64,000 nt of DNA from Penelope pileata. Its lineage: Eukaryota; Chordata; Aves; Galliformes; Cracidae. The notes below the pieces were generated by a model. It saw only the letters and a program-made list of their open reading frames with translations. It was not told the DNA's origin and made no database searches. The stretch covers positions 158,630-222,629 of the forward strand of contig WBMW01000009.1 of the NCBI GenBank assembly GCA_013396635.1, read 5' to 3'. Position numbers and translations under genes: made by a program. Below are positions 42,101 to 57,100 of this stretch, in pieces (position 1 is the stretch's first letter; every line of letters starts with the position of its first letter).

Positions 42101-45100
42101 ACATTTAGACACTGGAGTTGTGGAAAACTGCCAGGTTATTCTGCTGGGAGCTGGTGCTGAGCACACCTGGAAGCCACACACCGCAACACCGAAAACCCAC
42201 ATACAGAACCATTCTTTCACTCCTGGCATGGACACGTAAACCGAATCCTTGCTGCAACCAAATGCCATAAACGTGAAACCCATCTCCCATAAATCGTCTT
42301 TCTCAGCAAAAACACACATACATAACGATTAAAATTTGGACCAACACATGGAAACACTTTTCTAATTTCTAACTGTTCACTGTCTGACTCGGGGCATAGT
42401 AACTGCAGCATTAAACATGGGCTCCACGGAGATGTTTTTGCAATAAATAAACCTGCACAGGCATACACAACTGCTCCTGTTAGACCACAAACCACAGCAC
42501 TTCACTGGACTAGAGTAAAGCTGACTGCATTCCTTCTGAAACTAATCAAAAATAACATCCACATCATACAAAACAAAGTTTTATGTATCTCTAATTAGGT
42601 CATTACCTAAGACTGACTGCTGTAGATTTTTTTTTTCAGAAGGCATGTCTAAGATTTAGAACTGTATGCATACATTACACAATGATCTTCATCAGCTCTA
42701 TAAAATAATGTTTCAGCTATATTAACTTAAAACCCCAGGATAATATCTGAAGTTCCTATACTGCTGAGCCAAAAATAAAGTTACAGGGTTAATTGCAAAA
42801 TTAACCTCCTGGGTTGCATTAGGCAAAGCATCACCAGTAGGCTGAGGGAGGTGATCACTTCCCTGTGCTCAGCATTGGTGAGGCTGCATGCTAGAGACAG
42901 CCCAGCACAGGGCCACCAAGATGCTGAAGGGCCTGGAGTAGCTCTCCTGGGAGCAGAGGCTGAGAGAGCTGGGGCTGCTCAGCCTGGAGCAGAGGCTCAG
43001 GGGGATCCATGTCTATAAATACCTGGAGGGAGGGGTGCAAAGAGGACAGAGCCAGGCTCCTTTCAGTGCTGCCCACTGCCAGGACAGGAGGTTCTCTCTG
43101 AACATCAGGAAGCACTTCTGTGCTGTGTGGGTGACAGAGCTCTGGCACAGGTTGCCCAGGTCGGTTGTAGGGTCTCCTCCTTGGAGATCTTCAAAAGCTG
43201 GACATGGTGCTGGGCACCCTGCTCTGGGTGGCCCTGCTGGAGCAGGAGTGGGACCAGATGGACCCAGAGGTTCTTCCAACCTCAACCTTTCTGTGATTCT
43301 TCGAAATTTCACAACTGCATTGAAAGGAACCCTCAAACTGCAGCCACTCACATGGTGAGATCACCACCTCTGCTCACTCAGTGAAGCTGTTCCTGAGGAG
43401 TATTGAGAGAATTTTTGAGAATGAGAAGGGGAATACACATCCCATTGAAACTCACGAGGGACAGCAAGCTCTGAATTTTGTCTGGCAAGACAGGACAGTG
43501 GAGAAGGCAAGTGCAGCTTCTGCAGTCCTTTTGAAAGGCAATCAGCTTTCAGAAAGGATCACCATTGCAGGTATTATCGTCTTGCTCACAATATTCCTTT
43601 TTCTTCCAATTTTAAGGCAACACAACTCAGAAAAGCTCATAAACAGCAAATGTCATGTTTCACAAACTTAACACCAGCTGGTTCAATCTATCTAGATATT
43701 TATCACAGAGAAAGAATCATATGCTTGGTAATTTTCCATTCCACCCACCACATACTACGTATTAAAAACATCAGGTTTGCATGTCCAAACAGGAACCATT
43801 ATCACTGCTACCAAATACAATTTTCAGGGAAGCATAACCAGTAAATCAAGTAGTAATTATGAAAACAGCCCACATAAAGTAGATGCAAATTAAGGAAAAC
43901 TTCCTTTTTTAAAACTACTTACTCCGTACTTGTTTAATAACAGGTTTCATAGGTTCCAGCCAAATCTGAAATTAAAGAAAAAAAAATTACAAACTGGCAT
44001 TCATATTTGAATACAATATGAAAACATCAAAAGTAAATTCAAACTAAGCAGTAGTTTATGCATATGCATCTTTTCCTCCATGTAGCAATGCAGAAATTCC
44101 TCAATCTTTTTTTCCTTTTTTAAGTACTTATCTATTTGAATTGATATTTATCATGTACCAGTACAAAAATCACTGATCCGTGCCTAAAGCTCACATGGAC
44201 AGAGGAGGAAGGGTCACTTCAGCAAAAGCACACCACCAATGCTGAGGAGACAGAAACCATGCCAAAACACGACTACAGAGAGAAATCAGAGCACAGAATT
44301 ACAGAAGATCTGGGTAATGTGACAAGGCCTGAGTTTTTCCCTTCCAGGCTCTGTCCATCTCACCTTCCTGTAGAAGGATATTTAAGAGTTTTTACTCTGT
44401 ATTAATTTGCCACAATTCTGTTCGCTTTTGACAAACAGAAAGATTACTGTCATTCCAGTAGGAACCCCAAGGCAAACAAAAAGCTGTCACAGAGCAAGGG
44501 CCTAGGTTTGGTTCTCACTAGTCATTTCTGTTGGCAAGAGCAGAGGATTTTAAGAACCTTATTACCAGAAACATTTGGGAAAATTTACAAAAGAAAGAGA
44601 AACTGAACAAGCTTTGCTGTTGCTCTTAAGCTTAAAAGCACTATCAGCGCTGTTAGCACTCTCTATGATCCCAGTTATACCTTCTGCATGTATGATTGAA
44701 ACCTAGAAAAAGTAATAGAGGAAAAGAAGGCGGCATACTTTGGGGAACATTTTTCAATTTAGAAGCCACATTGCCTTATTTGCAATTATAAGCAATCAGG
44801 AGGCTTACAGAACATCAGCATTTACCTAGATCAATGAGTAAAAGGGAATACAGGTTTATAAAGTTGCTGGGGCTTGCATTTATCATAGGGCTTGTGTTTA
44901 TAATGACTCCTCTGGGAAATTAACCAAAGACTGAATTAACTGAAGATAAATATCAGCACTCCTAAAATTACACATTTAATATGATTTTGTAGGTCCTCTA
45001 CAGACTACACTTTGATCTATTAATATTTAAAGGATAGGAGGATTTTATTCATGTCCCTGAAAGTGGAAACATCAACAATTATGTAATTGCTTTATACATT

Positions 45101-48100
45101 TTTGGGGTTTACAAGTAGAATCTGATTCTCCCCCTCTACTTTAGTAGCTGTCACTGTCCTGATGAGTGAAGTAGGAGCAGTAATCGAAGAGACAATCCTC
45201 CAGGAGACTCCAGCAGATTTGGAACCTTCAGTAACCTTTCTTATCACAACGAATTTGGCAAGAAATAATACATACCCAACATGACTGGATGTTCTGGAAC
45301 TCAATTCCAAAGTAATCTGATTCAATCAAATTCAGATGCTTGTAAACTTCTGTCAATAACGTCTGGCCGTAATATTTTGACTAAGAGGGAAAAAAAAAAG
45401 AGAGAGATTAACTACAGAAAATATCTCAAAGATTTTTCATGTTAGCATTGACCACACTGTAACATGTCAACACCCAACATACAGACATAGCTCAATACAA
45501 AGGAGTTTCACAGGGACTGAAGTTGGAAGGGGCCTCTGGAGGTCAGCTCGGTGCAGGCTACTGCTTGGAGTGGGGTTGGCTGTGGGATCGGCCTGGGCCA
45601 GCTGCAAACTATGTGCAGTTCCCTCAACAAACCAGCACAATGTTTGTGTAGCTGGGGGTTGTGGCTCTCCCCTCACTGACTCTGACTGAAGCAGGGGCTG
45701 CCAAAACCCTGCTCCCTCTGCCCCAGCCACACACTCACACCCCTAGGGACCGCACAGCCACATGGAGCAGTGACTGCCCCAGTCCCAAATTGGTGCCTTT
45801 TTCCCCCACAGAACCACATCACCTCCCTCAGCCATAACATTGTACAAGGCCACGCTGTCTCCATCAAGAGATTTGTAGAAAACCCCTCCCCACCACCACA
45901 GCTTTTAGTCCAGCTGGGTACAATGCCACAAAACCAAGCTGACAGAAAGTGGCTGTGGTCATGAGGGAGGAAAGGGAAAGCTTCCACACCCCAAGGAAAG
46001 CACTGCTTCTGAAGGCACACATCTGTGCATCTAGATCACACAGACAAAGTTCAAAGAGCTCTCACATCCCTTGCTACCTGCTTCAGCAAGGCACAAAAGC
46101 TGCCAGGAAGGAAGGTAAGCATGAACTCATCTAAAACACACACAGTGACAGGATGAGACAGTGATCATGCAATTCACTCCCAGAAAATGGGAAAGTTGTG
46201 CTTTAGCCATGTGTGGCCACTGGGCAACAAGAGAGGATCCTATAATCACAGAAAATCCCGAGTTGGAAACGAACCACAGGGATTACCAAGGCCAACCCCT
46301 GGCTCCACACAGCACCCCCAAACCCAAACCAGACCCAGTGGCTGAGAGCGGTGTCCCAACGCTCCCTGAGCTCCGGCAGCACGGGGCTGTGCCCGCTGCC
46401 CTGGGCAGCAGTGCCATGCCCACCCCTCTGGGCAGAGCCTTTCCTCACCCCCACCTGACCCTCCCCTGACACAGCCCCATGCCATTCCCTCGGGCCCTGT
46501 CGCTGTCCCCAGCGCAGAGCTCAGCGCTGCCCCTCTGCTCCCTGTGAGGGGCGGCAGCCGCCATTGGGCCTCCCCTCAGCCCCATTGCTCTGGGCCCAAC
46601 CAACCAAGGGACCTCCGTGCCCCTCACACACCTTGCCCTCCAGACCCTTCCCCATCTTTGTGGCTCTCCTTTGGACACTCTCTAACAGCTTTATGTCTCT
46701 TTTACTATGTCTCCTGCTGCAGTCTGTAGCAGGGTGCTGGGCCAGCACTCTGTACTACCAAACCGTTACAAAGTGCCAGTGCAAGCTCACCACCCTCTCC
46801 TTCTCTTCACCCATTCTGACAAAATCATTTCCCCTCTCTGGTTTGTTTTCATTAGCGCTCATTTTCCAGCAAAACACACCAGAGGCACTCACACCACTCA
46901 GATCTCATTTATTTGGAAAACTCAGAGCTGCAGAGGATGCTACACTTCTCCCATTGAAACGGGCACAAACAGTTCTGAAATCGACTCTCTAAACTCAGAA
47001 CATCTTTTTAAATGGGGGGTAGGTATTATAACACAGCAGTAATGTTATATTTCAATAAAATGTGCAAATGAAAATATCTAACAAAGAATGGGCCCTCTGA
47101 GTTAAAATAGAGAGGGTTTAACACACACCATAAAAGTTAGGGAGAGTGTTTTGCATTACTGAGGTTCACAAAAATTCAAGAGCAATTGCTTCTTAAAAGA
47201 GAGTAACTCTCCAGTTTTTCTAACCACGCAATTTGGCTAAATATCTCTGTATCACTTCAAAGAAACTTCAGAGAGAATGTTTGACAGCTGCAGTACTGAA
47301 ACAGTTTTAATAATCTGACCAATGCGAAGAGCCAACGGGATCCAATGCTGTAATGAAGGAGGAAAGTACAGAAATAAACAGTAGGAAATCAGCAGGTTTC
47401 TCATCCATGCTCTCATGAGTTATGGTTACCCACAAAGGCAACCACGAGTACGAAGCACAAGTCAGGTGAGTTCACATGGCACAAACACCATCCACTCAGG
47501 AAGTTTCTTGGCACCCTGTTGGATCGAGCCACTGATGCTGAAATCCCGAGTTAAACTTAAACCTGCAAGGCAGCAGAAATGATCCAGTTCATGGCCCCTT
47601 TGAAGGTTACAGAGATGTACTAGCTATGCCATCTCTCAGACATGCAGTGCAGTGAGAAGTACTCTCTCCTTTATCTGGATAAGTCTTGGGATATATAAAA
47701 TGGCATTTTCCTTTTAAGAACACAGCTGATTTTTATTTCTTTATTAAGGTAAAATCTTTGCTTGCAGAAGACTGTGTGCATGTTTCGTTTTTAAATGACG
47801 ACAATGAAAAAAGCAAAGATAGAGGTCATGGCAAATCACACCAGTTTCCATAAATAACATTTTTATTCTGTCTACAGGCATACTGTTTTACAGACAGCCT
47901 GCAACAGCACCCACATGCTGCTGGAGAAGCACATGATGAAAACTCAATTCTTAATTAAAAAAAACACACACAAAAAAACACAAAATAAACCACATTTCTA
48001 GCTTTGCATCTGTAAATACGACTTAAAATATTAGCAGAAGATCCCTAAATACTAGTAGAACATCCCTAAATATAGTAGGATTTTTTTAATGTACAGAAAC

Positions 48101-51100
48101 ATCGCTTATTATTATTGTATGCCTGCCATTCACAGGCATTGCAGATTTCAAAAAGGAATTCTTTTCAGCCAGCAATGTTTGCTGAGGATGCAGCAGTACC
48201 ACAGCCAGCTCTATGCACTTCCATCTACAGAAGATGGGATGTGTCAGTCTGTCCCTCCGAAGACAGACCTATTCATTTCCAGAAGTCATTGACCAGAAAA
48301 TGTGCTGCAACAATAGGTCTTTGATTTCTCATTTGTGAAATGAGAAGTAGTTCTTGTTCCAAACATCATCTGCTACAATTAATAAACCTGCATTAACTTG
48401 TGAACAATGCTTAGTGACAGTTAGACAGCTTTGCAGTGAAACTGTGCTGTTCAGATCAAGAAAATTGCATCCTATCCGTCACTATATATACAGCTGTTAA
48501 AATTATCCCAATCAAACCATACTGCAGAATCATTCCATTCACCATCTTTAAACTGATTTACAACTCCATAAGCTTTGTGGCTGATGCTGGTCCAGTTGTC
48601 TTCATACTCCAGTTCTTAGGAAGGGTGTTCATACCACAGACACACCACAATGGCACCTCTTTTATTTGACTGTTACGGAGCACTCCATTCAAGAGAAACT
48701 GGAGAAGCTAGAGCAGGTCCAGTAGAAGGGTGATTAAGATGGTTAAGATGATTAAGAACATGCTGCAGGTGGAGAAATTGAGAAGTTCAGCTTGCAAGGA
48801 AAAGGCTCATGAGAGATGTACTAACTGCCTACCACTATCTGAAGGGTAGTTAGAGATGACTGAGACAAACTCTTAAAACAGCAGCATGATACAGCGCGGG
48901 TCAGTGGCCACAAATGGCCTTTCACAGGTTCAAGTCAGGCAACACTCAGGAGGGCAGAGCAGCACACAACGTGGTACACAAAGAATCCACAAAACTGCCA
49001 CCAGTGGATGCTTTCAGGACTCAGCTGGACAAAGCCACGGCTGCCCTGATCTTGTGGCAGCAGCAGTCCTCAGGAGGTCAAGGAGACCTCTGGGGGTCTG
49101 TGCCAACCACTGCTTCTTTGATGCTCTCAGCCTGTTTGGAAAGGGAATAGAGGCTGAAATATCTTTACTCAGTTTCTGGGAGCAGTCTGCCTCGAGTTAC
49201 CCAAAGAGCTTCCTTCCCCTAGGAGACCTAACTGTGCCTGTTCAGTGTTGCACTCGAGTCTTTAGGCAGGACCACGCTGCTGCTGTTCACAGCTCCTGGC
49301 CTCACGGGCCGCAGCTGGGTCAGCTTCAGTTCATCCAGGTAGCCTAAACACTGGCCTCCAGGGCTTGGGTCAGCCGTAAACCAAGCACAGAATGAATCAA
49401 ACACATACTTCTCCTGCCTCACCTCCCGTAATTGAGATCTCACCCTGAAATTTAAAAAACAATCCAGTAAAATATTAGCATAAGTATTCTGCCATTTCCA
49501 AAAACACAAGTCACACTTCTGATAGCCTTCTACTGCTCAGGGACGATGCCCGCTACAGCCAGGTGACAAAGAGACTGCTTCATCCTTTCATTCCCAAAAT
49601 CCTACTCTTCAGAATCACACTGAAGGCCACAGAAGGAAGAGAAACATTTGGGAATGAAAAGTTCATGAGATTTGGTAACAGAATAACAGAGTAAGAGGAA
49701 GCTGTTGCAACTGATGAAGCTCTAAAGGTGCCAGTCAAACGCTAAGCCTAAAATCATTTTACTATAATTTTTTGTAGTTATTATAATTATTTTTACTGAT
49801 TATAAAGTGTCATTTGCAGCAACAGGTTAAAAAAAAAGCTCAGTCTGGACTGAATTTAATTTCGTAGTATATTTCCTTCAAAGTATAAAGCAACCCTAAT
49901 GACACATTTTAAAAGTTGTTTGTTTGTTTTAATAAAAATCCATTACAAAGCTTGAGACTGAACACAACCTTTTGTTCTATCCCAAATCCAGTGGGAAAAC
50001 TCTCCCAGCTATCTAGTTCCACAAACTGTCTGTTACATTTACCTGTCTCAGGTTCTTATGCCATGATATAACCACCCTTTCTGAAAAGCTTCTTAAAACT
50101 CTGACGTTTACAAAACTGAAAGCTTCGTTCTGCAGCAGATAGCTCCATATCATTGTTTAATCTGTGTGAAAGCAGCAGAAGGCAAAATCTTCAAAGGAAT
50201 TACTTAATTACTGTCACTTGGACGTCAGGGCAAGAAGCTGCATGAGTGCATATCACAAAGGTCCTGTTTTCAACATCAGCTCTCAACACAGCATACTTTC
50301 CATTCCAAAGTTCTCAATTGCTCTTTATAAGCTGCCAAGATGACAACTGCTGGTATTACTGAATCACTAAATTATTCCACACAAGAAATCAAAAAGAGAA
50401 ATGCTAATAAATTAAACAGGCAGCTATCAAAAGGTTCCCCCAGTGACCCAGCTCTAACTACAGATCGTTAATTTAAGAGTTGTCATTAGAAGGCAGTTCA
50501 GGACAACAGATTTTTTCAAATCTTGTATATTCAGCTCAAAGCTGGAAAACCCCTTAATGCTGTGCAAGTGTGGTGACATTGACATTACAGTGGACACAGC
50601 CCTGACAGTGACATTACAGAGGGCAATGGCACTAACAAAACACCTGTGCAGCAATCCCATGCCTGCAGTCAGGGTGAGCCATGCATCCAGGCTACAGGCA
50701 CTTCAGCTCAAGCTTTGCAGTCTTCTTAAAGGATTTCTAATGAGATCATCACTTTTTTTTTCCTGCCCCCTTGAAGAGCTATCAGATTCTAAAATTTCAG
50801 TTGAAATTATTACTGTATGCCTAATGAACAGATCGTCTTTCTCGTGGAAACAGGAAGATTTGGAAGGTGAGATGAGCAGAGAAAGAAGGTTGTAAGGAAT
50901 TGCTCCACTGAGAGCAGCTGGTCAGGCCTTAGCTGCCCACATGAATGAAACAACAGGCAGCACAGACAGTCTTATGCATTTGTGCATTTTCTGCTCTTTA
51001 GAAATTGAGAGACAACTCAATTGAAATTCAAGAGTGCCAAGGAATGGAAACAAGAAAACTCAACATCAGGCAAATATGGTGTTTGGAATGTTTTTATGCA

Positions 51101-54100
51101 TGTACAAATGGACTGCTGTGTTTATGCTCAGTTTCTCCTACCTCTCCTGCAAGGATGTGGGGGGTATATCCATTTTAATGGAACATCATCTGCTTTTGTG
51201 TGAGTGCTGCATACTGTTCTGTAAGGGAAGATCTCCAGCCTGGGCAAACCACACTGCCTGTGGTGTAACACATATTGCCTTGCAGCGAGTCTGTCTGTGC
51301 TGCAAGAATTAAGCTCCAATGTCCAGAAGTCAGCCTGCACAGGAGCATCTCAGCAAGCATTTGTTACATCAGGACTTGAAAAAAAATCTTTTTTTCCCCA
51401 TAGCAGTGCAAAACAACAGTTATTGCTGTTCTATAACCCCAACTGTTATTTTCTATTTTCTTAAATAGCAGACATTACTACCTACACAGCACACCCTCCC
51501 TTCGCTGTAGCTTAAAGAAAAAAAAACAAACCAGGAACACACAACATATGATCTTCTGTGGATCATAGCTCAGTATTATCAAAACCAATTCTTCCTCAGT
51601 ACCTCCCAAATCCATCCTCTATAACATCTTAACTTTCTATTTGCATGTATTTTAACTCAAAACCAACCCTCTCTAACCCCCCCCAAAAGCACTATTTTTA
51701 TAGAAGTATTCCTCTCATTTTCCAAAATGGACAAAGTGCCCTTGCTCAAGCTTTCCAAAAACGAAATACGATTTGGCAGCAGTTAGGCTGGAAAAATTTC
51801 AGTCCAAATGCCAAGAGTTTGGAAAAAACTGAGAGTTATAAAACAGAGGTATAGAATGGAAACTTTTGTGCAAGCCAGAACTGCAGGAACCACTGGCTTC
51901 CACCTTCAGCAAATACCAGCTGACCTCGGATGTTACAGAAATCTGCGACTGTTTGGAGACCAAATCCTCCAGTAAACAGCATATGCATGAAAGGAAGAAG
52001 TTTATATTTTACATCACCACTGACCAACAGCCAGGACAGTGCGCATCGCTAGCAGCCAAGGAGAGCCTGGAACACGAAAAGTAAACAGAATGCATTTAAA
52101 TAAAGAGCCCTTCATTTAAACAGAGGGTTTGGGGTTTGCTGGGTATTTTTCCCCTCCTCTTTTGGTGTGCTTTAGTGGTCTTCCTAATGAAAAAGTGTTT
52201 TCTCATTTTTTGACAAATTGCAAAACAACAATCAGCAATTATATATAGTACTTACCCTGAAGTTATTTCCTTTCTTAACGAAAAATTTACAAACAATTCA
52301 GTGACTTTAAAGCTCTGTGTATCTACATTCCTTTTAAAATCTTTTAGATCCCTGTCCAAATGTAGCCTGATATATCAAAAACACCTCAAAACTCCCTACT
52401 GCTATCATCAATGTTATGTACAAACAAAAACTGCAATTGTGAATACAGACTGTGCATTTAAGCCACATTTATTAGCAAGAAGGAAGTAATACAAGACAGC
52501 AAGGAATACCAGTCATTAAGCACCAACTTTCATGGCTAAAATATGGGGACCTTAAAGCTCCCTATCTAGTTTTTAATCCACAGGCTGGAAAAGTAAAGAT
52601 TGTTTTCTCTCACTTTTGAAGTTTCCTCAACTTTGATTGGAACAAGTTACTCGTATGGAAACGGTCCCTGTCTCCACACATGGATATGGGGACCTGGGAA
52701 AGACAGAGGTATCATTTCTCAAAACTCACGTGCTCAGCCAAATGTGGCTTAAATGCAATTTCAATTTAACCTCCTGAACATTCCTCCTATTTCATACCGT
52801 TGCTGCTTCTACCTGTCACTTACCAAAGGCAACCCTGATTTGTTCCAAAATTAGGTCAAGAGCTCCAGGAGCCAGCAGAACACGCAAGCAAGACTTACAA
52901 ACTGCTTCTCATTTTCTAGCCCAGTTACTGGTATCAACATATTCAGGGTAACCAAAATAATCACAATCAGGTTCCTGCCAATAGGCCTAATCTCATCATC
53001 AGCCCATTTCCAGAAGCTGAAGTGTCCACAGCTACAGAGCAAACAGTACTTGGGAACTCTCAGCTGGTGCTCTCAGCTGCTCTGTCTGCAGCCCATGGCT
53101 GGGCAGTGTGTTTTGACCACTGCTGTTACACATCCACTCCACGGCTAAAATAGCTGCTGCTTCCGACATCCGTGCATTTAACTATCTCTGGCTCAAAGTT
53201 AAACACACAATTTTCTCTCCATCCTTCTTCTTTAGCATCCCACAGATCGTTTTAAGCACTGTTTATCACTGACCTGCAACTATGGCAAGCTTAAATTAGC
53301 ATGCTGTGTACCAAGCATGAAATTATACACGTGGAAGGAGAAGAGCGAGGCGTAGCTGCACCCCGGCACTCCCTCAGCCACGTGGGTTCCATCCATGCAG
53401 AGGCAGCAAGGCCCATCCCAAGGGTCCTGCTTCCCAGCTCGGGCTCCCTGTGTGATTTTAGGAGCAAGCCTTCAGCTGGAAGGGCTCCTACCTCCCCCAC
53501 TGATGGCTGACCTCCTCCGTGCTGGGCAGGTGCACCTCCAGATTTCTATGCAAAACCAAATCAATGACAACAACCACAGCCTCTGTGTTGCATTCCACTG
53601 AGAAGACACAAAACCAATTCCACTAGAGTAACAGAAGCATCCACATGACCTCCAAGCTGGAGTAGTTTGGGAACTCTACATTTACATACAGGCTGGTGTT
53701 GTCAAAGCAGCTGAACTTTGGAGATACACCACCACTCTAAAAATGATTCCATAATCTCTTCACACATTTTTGCCTTAAATCCAGCTTCTTTTTAAAAAAA
53801 ACTCTTGTCATGGTATATCTACATAGCATTGAAATCAAGCCTACTCCATTTTGGGAACTGCAAAATCAAATACAAATTTCTGAGCTATTTAAAGTTACAT
53901 TATTATGGAGCATATTGGGCACAACGTTTTGTTTTGCTTTTTTTTAAATTAAGACTTCCCAAAAGACTTTTTTCCCCTACAATTTCTGATTATTATTATT
54001 TTTTTAAACAGAATCTGTAGCCAAATTACTCTAGAAACTTAAGTCTCTGGCTTGTTTGATGAAGGTTAGCTTTAAAAGCTGTGATCACTGAGAGGTTCAT

Positions 54101-57100
54101 GAAGTGCTGAAGCACCTCGCTGCCAAACGAACCGGCTCTACCTCACAAACGTGCTTTTCCAGAGTGGCTGGACTTGCTGGATGCCTCAAAGTAGGAAAAC
54201 AATCATTTGTTGACATGGGAAAAATCCCCAAGAGGGAGGGAATTATGTGAAGAAGATTGGGAAATGCATATTGCAGTAAATAGCATGTGGAGACAAAAAA
54301 CGGTCCCGAGCTGCAGAAGAGCTGCAGTGCTGGAACACACACAGCACCCAGATCCACCTGCCTGCCGGCAGAACCCAGGGCTCAGAACACCTCAGCACCC
54401 ATTTTGGTCACGGAGGCTGCAGAAGAGTATAACCCAGGCTAAGAAACTCCAAGTTGAGAGACTGATGATCTCTGTTTTTCCTCCCAACTCTGCTGCTGAC
54501 AGGGCTCTGCTCATTAGTGCAAACCACTGCATCTCCTTCACCACGCATCTCCGTCCGACACATGTAAACTACACGTGCTCTAGGAACTTGCATGGCATCA
54601 TTTCATACTTATATACATACATAAGTTAAAGACAGAGCATGCTATTTTAAATACAGACAATGCTTTGCTTGCCCTTGTTCACAAGATGACTAAACCCACA
54701 AGCCTTTGTCCAGCAATTACGCTTTTGTGTCAAAGCTATCAACCAGGCTGGCATCGACGAGCTTGGATCTGGGCTCTCATTACCAGGCACGATGGTGCTG
54801 CAGACTCCATTCTGCATTTCTGTGCATTTATCCAAAGTCCAACCACGAAGGCACGCCGCACGCCCGGACATCAGCAGCTGAAGTTCAGATCTGGCCCTGC
54901 TAACACCCACACCCCGCTGGGGTCAGACAAACAGCCCGACAGAGCCGACAGCCCAGAGCTGTTCACAAACACAGCAGCCTGCTGGAAATACACAGGCAAA
55001 GTTACTTCCCATAATACTCCCCATAGTGCCTCGAACAAAGAGGATCAACCTCAGAGAAGGTGATATACTTGTTTTAACTATAAACTTCCGCACAAAGTGC
55101 CAAAAAAGGCTGGCACACAGCCATGAGGAAGCCTACCTGAGGGAAATGTCTTAAAACATTAAGGAAATAAGATGGTCATAAAAGATTCCCTACACACATC
55201 TGGCATTTTATTTCACAGGAAAGACCAAAAGCAACTTTTCATTATGAGCTTTTGTACCTAACTCAGCCTTTCTGCATCTAATGTCACCTAATTGCTACCG
55301 GCTGCCCTAACATCACTCCCTGCTGCACTTTGGACACAGCTTCAACACCACGGCACTAGGTTAATAAATGCCTACAGGCCAGGTCAGATAAGGCTGGACA
55401 TCTGCCAGCTTTCCCACTTCCAGCAGGGGACTTCTCTACATCTTTGGCTTTGGGCTGGCTCCCCCAGGCTGCCAGAGAAGCAGACCAAGGGGCACGGTGC
55501 TGTTCATCCAGGCTGACTGCAGTTAAACTACATGCAGGGCAGCCCTAACGAGGAGTTTCTACAAAGCAGGCTTTCTGGTTTCTCTTTTTTCTTTTTCTTT
55601 TTTCTTTTCCTTTTTTTAAGCTAATAGCCATTTTACCACTTCTACTTCACGTTAAGGATCCAGCAAGCACCGAGCCTAAGCATTCTGCCAGAGGAGGAAG
55701 CAGAAAAGCAGTCCAGAGAGCAGGAAAGCCCAATGTGTAAGCCCAGATCTCAGGGCTGGGAAAGTGAATCTGCACACGAGCATCTCCCAGCTGCCAAGCA
55801 TCTCTCTGACTTTCAGAACCACTCCTGGAAACTTCGCTTTTCGTGGCTTGCTGGAGCAGTGAGCAGACATCAGTAGTTCAAATTCATCATGATGCGTTCC
55901 TCCATCTCAAACGTGGGAAGAAAACTTCTGATATTAAGTGGTGTTTTCAAACCTGCTTTCACAATAACGATAACACTCAAAAAAACACACACACAAAAAA
56001 GGATGTGTGCATGCAAATCCCAATCACAGTACTATGAGCACATCAGAAAAACAACATAAATTCTACTACAGGTGAAAAGAGATCACTGAAGAGCAATACG
56101 ATCCACAGATCAAGTCTGATTCGTGTCTCCTCTCTGCATGTTATGGCTCTGTAGATTCCAACCACACAAGGCAGCTCACCCCTCACAGGGGTGGGCAGCG
56201 TCTAACGTCAAAGCAAACAGAACGAGACTTCAGCAGTGTCTCTAAACCTGCAATACAAACCCTCAACACCCAACACCGCAGCTTTGAAAAGACTTTTACA
56301 CTAGGTGTCACCATCACAGCACAGCTTTTTAAGTGCCCACTTCATATTATCACCTCCTTACACAAGCAGGCACATTAAGCCCTTGCCAACGATGTGTTCT
56401 GTTATAAGGAGAAACAGATGGCACAAAGGCATGCTGTTGCAACCCTGTTTATTTAGTGAATGTTCCCAAGGTTGTGTTTCCCTGAATGCAGCTGGGTATC
56501 GGCAGATGCCGGCCTTGCTCAATGCCAAGTCCCCTTTCCAGGAGGCACCAACTGAAAGTTCCCCCAACCTGCCTCTAGCACACTGCATTTCTGTGGCTGC
56601 CTTTTGTTCTCACTTGTTTTCCTGCTTTCTCCTTCAGGCTGTGTATGTTCTACAGCTCTCCATCTCCAGAACGCTGCTGGACACCCAACCTCAAGCATCA
56701 CCCACACTCTGAGATGGCTCCCAGACAGCTGCAGGTTTTTGGTTAGGGATTATTTTGGCAGAACGGCCCACCAGCAGATTCAGCCAACTTTCACTATCCT
56801 TCATCACTAGATTATGAAAAGGAAATGAACATCTGCATTCTGCAAAAGTGTTTAAGAACATAACACAGTATTTCCCTTATTACTGAGCAGGACACACTAC
56901 TGGAATTTGTAAGGAAGCCAGCAGGTAACAGTATTTTCTTTATGTTTCCCATTTTGAAATAAAACACGCTGAATTAGATTGTGCATTAGTTTCTTGGGAA
57001 GATATCTGAAAGGCATTCAGTGAAAGAATTGTACCACGTCAGACTATTAAGCCACGCACAGGTTTACCTTAGTCGATCTCTTCCAGACAGGACTCCAAGC

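Larger units (their letters stand above)
40398..45275 (-). other. FARP2: Introns between exons 4, 3 and 2
   Basis: Apart from the 43-nt exon 3 and the CR1 at 42809-43302, I see only unique intronic sequence. No further exon with matching phase was found. Confidence 0.6.

Noticed and set aside
49228..49509. 93-codon minus-strand frame with a plausible acceptor (AAATTTCAG)
   Set aside because: It is next to a degenerate CR1 copy, has no recognised domain, and exons 1 and 2 already join in phase without it.
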